DNA of 64,000 bases, from contig JADGEQ010000013.1 of the NCBI GenBank assembly GCA_016744295.1, positions 62,001-126,000 of the forward strand. The letters run 5' to 3'. The notes under the pieces were generated by a model. That model saw only the letters and a list, made by a program, of their open reading frames with translations, was not told the DNA's origin and ran no database searches. A program made the translations under genes and the position numbers. The DNA comes from Desulfobacteraceae bacterium (GTDB taxonomy: Bacteria > Desulfobacterota > Desulfobacteria > Desulfobacterales > Desulfobacteraceae). Below, in pieces: positions 62,746 to 64,000 of the stretch (the stretch's first letter is position 1; the number at the start of each line of letters is the position of its first letter).

Positions 62746-64000
62746 GTAAGAAAATTGGAAAAAGAGCATGGTGGTGTGATGTCTGCCATGTACCGATCCT
62801 TGGTAAAACATGTTTTGCCTGTGGCAAAACTGGTAGGGATATTTGCGTAGCAACTTTGGTGCCCGTTTTTAGGCCGGAGATTCAATATCTTAAAAATCAA
62901 ATAGACAGTGAAATTCATCCTCTGCTAAAAGAGGGGGATATTTGGGTGTCACCCGGTAATTATACTTATTATTGTCAAGGTGTGCCTATTTTGAAATTAG
63001 CTGCCACCAACGATCATGTTGAAATTTTAGAGCAAGGTAGACAATTGAAGTCTTTAACCAGGACCAAAAAAAAATGGTTGATGACGCTACAACAGGCAAA
63101 CAGAACCTATATTGAAGATTTACAATATGAGGCAGAAGATTTCATCCGTAGAACAGTAAAGTCCTATCAAGGCAAAACGACCATGGTCTCTTTCTCAGGA
63201 GGAAAGGATTCCACTGTAACGTCCCATCTGGTTATGAATGCCCTGGGCCGCAGCGATGTTTTGCATATTTTTGCGGATACAACCATTGAATTCCCTGATA
63301 CCTATTCTTATCTAAAGGAGTTTCAGCAGCAGCACCCATTAACCCCATTTGTCCAGAGTCGGTCCAAACTGGATTTTTTTCAGACAGCCGAAGCAATTGG
63401 GCCACCCAGCAGAATTTTACGTTGGTGCTGTACTACCCATAAAACCAATCCCCTTTCCAAGCTTATCGACAGTATGAGCCCTGATCAAGGTGTGCTCACG
63501 TTTGATGGTGTCCGAAGGGCTGAATCTTCGAGACGAGCCGATTATCCACGCATTTCGGATAAGCACAAAATTGCCAGAGAAATATTGGCTCGCCCTGTCC
63601 TGAATTGGACTGATTTTGATGTGTGGATTTATCTTCTATATCATCAATTGTTTTTTAATCATGCATACAGAAAAGGGTTTAGGAGGGTTGGTTGTCTGTA
63701 TTGCCCATTCAATAGTTCCTGGTCACAAAAAATGGTTAAATATAGATACAATGGGAAGGGAGAAAAGTGGCAGACCTTCTTAACTGAGCAGGCCGAGAAA
63801 ATGCAGCACCCTAATCCCGCCAATTTTATTGATCAGGGCTGGCGGGTCAGAGCCGGCGGTAGAGGGCTGGATAACTATAAAACGGCCATAGAATCAACCC
63901 CCTGCACTCTGTCCGACAACGCAGTCATGTACCAACTTCTCAGTGGAAATATCCAATTGGTTCATCAATTTTTACGACCACTAGGCCCCCAGTCCAGGGT
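62742..64000 (+). CDS. PAPS-reductase-family (DndC-related) protein with zinc ribbon, partial
   Basis: At least 419 aa; it runs off the window with the frame still open. The N-terminus has CDVCHVPILGKTCFACG, a zinc-ribbon-like cluster. The PP-loop SFSGGKDST (near 150) and DTTIEFPDTYSYL mark the PAPS reductase/ATP-pyrophosphatase fold. RWCCTTHKTNPL (near 227) and GCLYCPFN (near 317) supply further Cys, possibly for a 4Fe-4S cluster. Family members activate sulfate or transfer sulfur, including DndC in DNA phosphorothioation. It is coupled to the giant DNA-binding-type gene by an ATGA overlap, which suggests a DNA-directed sulfur chemistry. Confidence 0.85.
   Translation, partial: MSKKIGKRAWWCDVCHVPILGKTCFACGKTGRDICVATLVPVFRPEIQYLKNQIDSEIHPLLKEGDIWVSPGNYTYYCQGVPILKLAATNDHVEILEQGRQLKSLTRTKKKWLMTLQQANRTYIEDLQYEAEDFIRRTVKSYQGKTTMVSFSGGKDSTVTSHLVMNALGRSDVLHIFADTTIEFPDTYSYLKEFQQQHPLTPFVQSRSKLDFFQTAEAIGPPSRILRWCCTTHKTNPLSKLIDSMSPDQGVLTFDGVRRAESSRRADYPRISDKHKIAREILARPVLNWTDFDVWIYLLYHQLFFNHAYRKGFRRVGCLYCPFNSSWSQKMVKYRYNGKGEKWQTFLTEQAEKMQHPNPANFIDQGWRVRAGGRGLDNYKTAIESTPCTLSDNAVMYQLLSGNIQLVHQFLRPLGPQSR

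Overview
The window looks like chromosomal DNA from a strictly anaerobic, sulfate-reducer-like Desulfobacterota bacterium, probably Desulfobacterales. That is an inference from gene content: a selenocysteine tRNA (selC) plus a selenocysteine peroxiredoxin, cobalamin-dependent radical SAM enzymes, LarC, a TudS-related protein, many PAS histidine kinases, and the block pgpA-recA-alaS. No rRNA, CRISPR array, intact insertion sequence or prophage was seen.

Left part (1-8.1 kb): the tail of a GyrI-like protein, a small histone-H1-like winged-helix protein, a zinc-ribbon protein, an operon of an MBL-fold/double-rhodanese protein and a selenoprotein peroxiredoxin (TGA at the peroxidatic position with a SECIS-like hairpin), a hybrid histidine kinase, a membrane protein with a CANCKKIRD tail and an EF-hand protein. 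8.4-17.4 kb: one long operon for what I read as an envelope complex. It encodes two lipoproteins, a secreted linker protein, a TPR-like membrane protein, a PEGA plus FGE-like protein, a small membrane protein, a MotA/TolQ/ExbB channel and two membrane-anchored vWA proteins whose N-terminal helix resembles ExbD/TolR. 17.6-23.4 kb: a solute-binding protein and two large histidine kinases in one operon. selC lies at 23.75 kb.

Middle part (23.9-40.4 kb): a SWIM protein with a SNF2 helicase; a repeat-rich intergenic region; a Cys-rich Rossmann protein; then a minus-strand operon behind a cobalamin riboswitch (symporter, O-methyltransferase fused to a DUF2284-like domain, two B12-binding radical SAM enzymes). 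This operon resembles the methylating half of anaerobic 5,6-dimethylbenzimidazole synthesis. It is followed by a NarX-like kinase, a CtlX-like hydrolase, an amino-acid ABC permease and binding protein, and a TudS-related protein.

Right part (40.6-64 kb): an M20 peptidase, LarC, PgpA, RecA, AlaS, YejB/YejE-type permeases, a cupin, a KASIII-like enzyme, an MBL protein, a zeta-toxin-like kinase with a 55-aa partner, a penicillin-acylase-family enzyme, and a TetR regulator whose start is out of frame at a G9 run. The AT-richer right edge carries a 1816-aa protein with five repeats of an unknown domain around RNA-polymerase-like and HARE-HTH-like DNA-binding modules. It is translationally coupled to a PAPS-reductase-family protein that runs off the window. 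This edge locus, the TolQ/vWA operon and the B12-riboswitch operon are the best candidates for undescribed biology.
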